Shown piece after piece: positions 29,500 through 31,340 of a DNA stretch of 31,340 bases. The position numbers were made by a program, and so were the translations under genes. The stretch is from Gnetum montanum (Eukaryota > Streptophyta > Gnetopsida > Gnetales > Gnetaceae). The notes beneath the pieces are model-generated. The model was not told the origin of the DNA. It was given only the letters and a program-made list of their open reading frames with translations, and ran no database searches. Numbering within the stretch: the stretch's first letter is position 1; the number at the start of each line of letters is the position of its first letter. Location: positions 52,734 through 84,073 of the forward strand of contig MNCI01005277.1 of NCBI GenBank assembly GCA_015680685.1. Reading direction: 5' to 3'.

Positions 29500-30272
29500 T
29501 TTCGCCTATGACATAGAAATGCTTCACCAACATATATAGAGACGATCTTAAAAAGAAACTTGGGAAAATATTTGCCACAATTCTCAATTGATAAATCTAG
29601 TAGGTGTGAAAGTTTTATTAAAGATAAACAAACTAGAATATCCTTTCCTATAATTTAATGAAGATATTCTTCCATTTTATCATAATTACATTCAAATATA
29701 TATGGACCCACTCCAATTAAAAGTTCAAATGGAAGTAGATATTTTATCACTTTTATTGCTGATTACTCAAGATATTGCTATGCATATTTCCTTAATGAAA
29801 AAAAATCAGGCTTTAAAATATTTTAAGAAATTTCAAGCATAGGCAAAGATAGAAACATTAGCTAAGATAAAGACCCTTTAAACTGATTGAGTGAAAGAAT
29901 ACATGGCTAATTATTTTCAAGAATATTTGTAGAAACAAGGCATATATCATTAAACAATCACTATTTATACTAAAAAAATGGAGTTACTAAATGGAAGAAT
30001 AGGACATTGATAGATATGACAAGAATCATGCTTTACGATACAAGTTTGGAAAAGAAGTTTTAGGTAGAGGCACTTAGCACAACAAATCATCTCCAAAATA
30101 GAATTGTAAATGGACATTTATTGAATTGTAATTCATATGAAAAATAATATGAAACAAAACCAAATCTATCCCATTTAAGAATTTTTAGTTATAAGTGTTT
30201 TGTTAAGAATGTAAAACCAAGAAGTGATAAATGGAATGAAGAGTCTATTGAATGTATTTTTATTAAAACACA
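29500..30272 (+). pseudogene. Element F integrase, first part
   Basis: GPTPIKSSNGSRYFITFIAD with DYSRYCYAYFLNEK (about 29704-29800) is the start of the copia integrase core, including the first catalytic Asp. NGVTKWKNRTLIDMTRIML (about 29976-30033) corresponds to the usual NGV.ERKNRT block, but the catalytic Glu has become Lys. FWVEALSTTNHLQNRIVN and SHLRIFSYKCFVKN follow. Stops interrupt the central part. Confidence 0.8.
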
Positions 30273-31146
30273 CAAGTAAGAACTATACAATTACTATTCT
30301 TGTAATAATTTAGGGCTATTTGTAACTATTATTAATATATTCATACTAAAAGGGTATAATTTGTAACCCAGGAACTATCACGACCAGTTTACTAAATTTA
30401 AGCAAGCCAAGAATAAGTTATGAAGTATGAGTATGAAAGAACAATAGTACAAGAAGAAAACAGCTAATGAATAAAGAACATATGAAGAAACATGAGAAAG
30501 AAGTAGAAAAATAATTGTAGATTTTGTAACATGTTTCAAACCTTGTGAGTTAACTGACAATAGGAAGAATGTCATGAACTAATTCACTATGAACAAGAAG
30601 AAGTAATCATAAGTAAGGGAGCTTACAGAACAACAGTAAACAAAGTCATAAGAAAGAATCCTTCATACTCTTCCAAATGGCACCCTAAGGAGATAAAGTA
30701 GTCATCAGTCTTATTCGTAAGACTGATAAGTATTGCAGAGGATGAGAGAAATCTCTATAGCACAAGTTCTAGTTTCCTAAAGAGGAAGGGAGGATCCAAG
30801 TTATGTCATATGTAATCTCTAGTTAGTTTCTTAAATAAGAAGTGAAGGCCATTTGGAAGGTTACAATGGCTAAGAAAAGAAAATATTTATGAAGAAGTAT
30901 TTTAAAATGTTTAACTAATTAAGTATTTCTTTATAAAGATAGAAAGAGCTAAGTTCATAATGAATTAGCTAAGAACAAAATCAAATTAAGAAAGATTGTA
31001 GAATATGAAGGAATATTGTTAAGAAGAATGATGAATATGTTCAAGATTACCAATATGTTAATTTGTTAAAACTCCTATGAACTATTCCCATAGATAGAGA
31101 TCTTGACATTGTAGAGTTGTTCAAGAGATGTAAAATTAAACTTTAA
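30273..31146. mobile_element. Insertion of about 870 bp in element F integrase, type unknown
   Basis: The copia text stops after IECIFI and resumes as EYEVTKKTYKCFNLSIQKIV, which in intact elements are adjacent (GY...KAY.CFN). The intervening AT-rich sequence has no long coding frame and contains a perfect hairpin at 30704-30727. No terminal inverted repeats or clean target duplication could be set by eye, although ATTTTTATT at 30264 and AATTTTATG at 31147 are similar. Confidence 0.5.
30704..30727. repeat. Perfect hairpin, 10-bp stem, TTCG loop
   Basis: ATCAGTCTTA, then TTCG, then TAAGACTGAT. All ten stem pairs match. It lies within the unidentified insertion in element F. Confidence 0.8.
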
Positions 31147-31340
31147 CAATTTTATGGAATATGAAGTTACCAAAAAGACATACAAATGTTTTAATTTATC
31201 TATACAAAAGATTGTAGAAAGATATGATGTGTAGTTTATGGAACAAGAAAAGGTAGAAACTCTAAATATAAAATGTGATAATGAAGATTCCACTGATGAT
31301 GATGAAGTAATGCAAGATGAAAAGATAAAAGTTGAACATA
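31147..31340 (+). pseudogene. Element F integrase, resumed C-terminal part
   Basis: EYEVTKKTYKCFNLSIQKIV is followed, after stops, by FMEQEKVETLNIKCDNED and an acidic stretch (STDDDEVMQDEK). This is the copia region after the integrase core (KAY...N...K.I.SRDV.F.E) that leads to reverse transcriptase. It runs off the window. Confidence 0.7.

Larger units (their letters stand above)
28491..31340 (+). mobile_element. Element F: decayed Ty1/copia retrotransposon with an internal insertion
   Basis: Gag, protease, pre-integrase and integrase motifs occur in copia order on the + strand, with many stops and frameshifts. The integrase C-terminal text breaks off near 30272 and resumes near 31147. The element continues past the window edge, where reverse transcriptase would follow. 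No LTR is visible inside the window. Confidence 0.8.

Noticed and set aside
1-31340. tRNA, rRNA or organellar insertions
   Set aside because: No tRNA-like cloverleaf, rRNA or chloroplast/mitochondrial gene text was recognised on either strand. The tRNA-like matches are primer sites only.

Overview
The window reads as nuclear DNA of a seed plant, probably a conifer. The supports are spliced gene structure, long AT-rich intergenic DNA packed with nested, mutated LTR retrotransposons, an RTE-type LINE remnant, and one thaumatin-like (PR-5) gene whose 225-codon length and C-terminal wording recall cypress-family pollen PR-5 proteins (from memory, not searched). One isolated N and a 295-base N gap show this is draft assembly.

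Layout. 1-4245: 3' part of a Ty3/gypsy element (A, + strand) with gag end, protease, a pol deletion, a long 3' region and a 1058-bp 3' LTR. 4246-6186: 5' part of a second copy of the family (D, - strand), with gag start, leader, tRNA-Asp-type primer site and 5' LTR; A appears to have inserted into D's gag. About 6555-7397: a more diverged relative (E, + strand), LTR and primer site only. About 7495-9110: a degenerate RTE-like LINE reverse transcriptase (+). 9332-25090: a ~6.5-kb LTR element (C, + strand) with 571/575-bp LTRs, 5-bp target duplication ATTTA, initiator-Met-type primer site and no recognisable gag or pol. Inside C, at 12005-21275, sits a full-length copy of the A/D family (B, - strand) flanked by target duplication GCCTT.

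25096-26400 is sequence without a recognised element. 26680-27945 holds the only host gene seen: TATA box, short signal-peptide exon, 132-bp intron, main exon and poly(A) signals. Its main exon carries a single-base frameshift. 28500-31340 is a decayed Ty1/copia element (F, + strand) interrupted by about 0.87 kb of foreign sequence.

No operon-like system, CRISPR array or defence island is present. The most unusual signals belong to the A/B/D/E family: an 11-base motif identical to the bases beside the 3' LTR recurs inside the element at matching places in two copies, and palindromic GATATC-centred arrays lie at the start of the LTRs and differ between copies. All identity statements are by eye.
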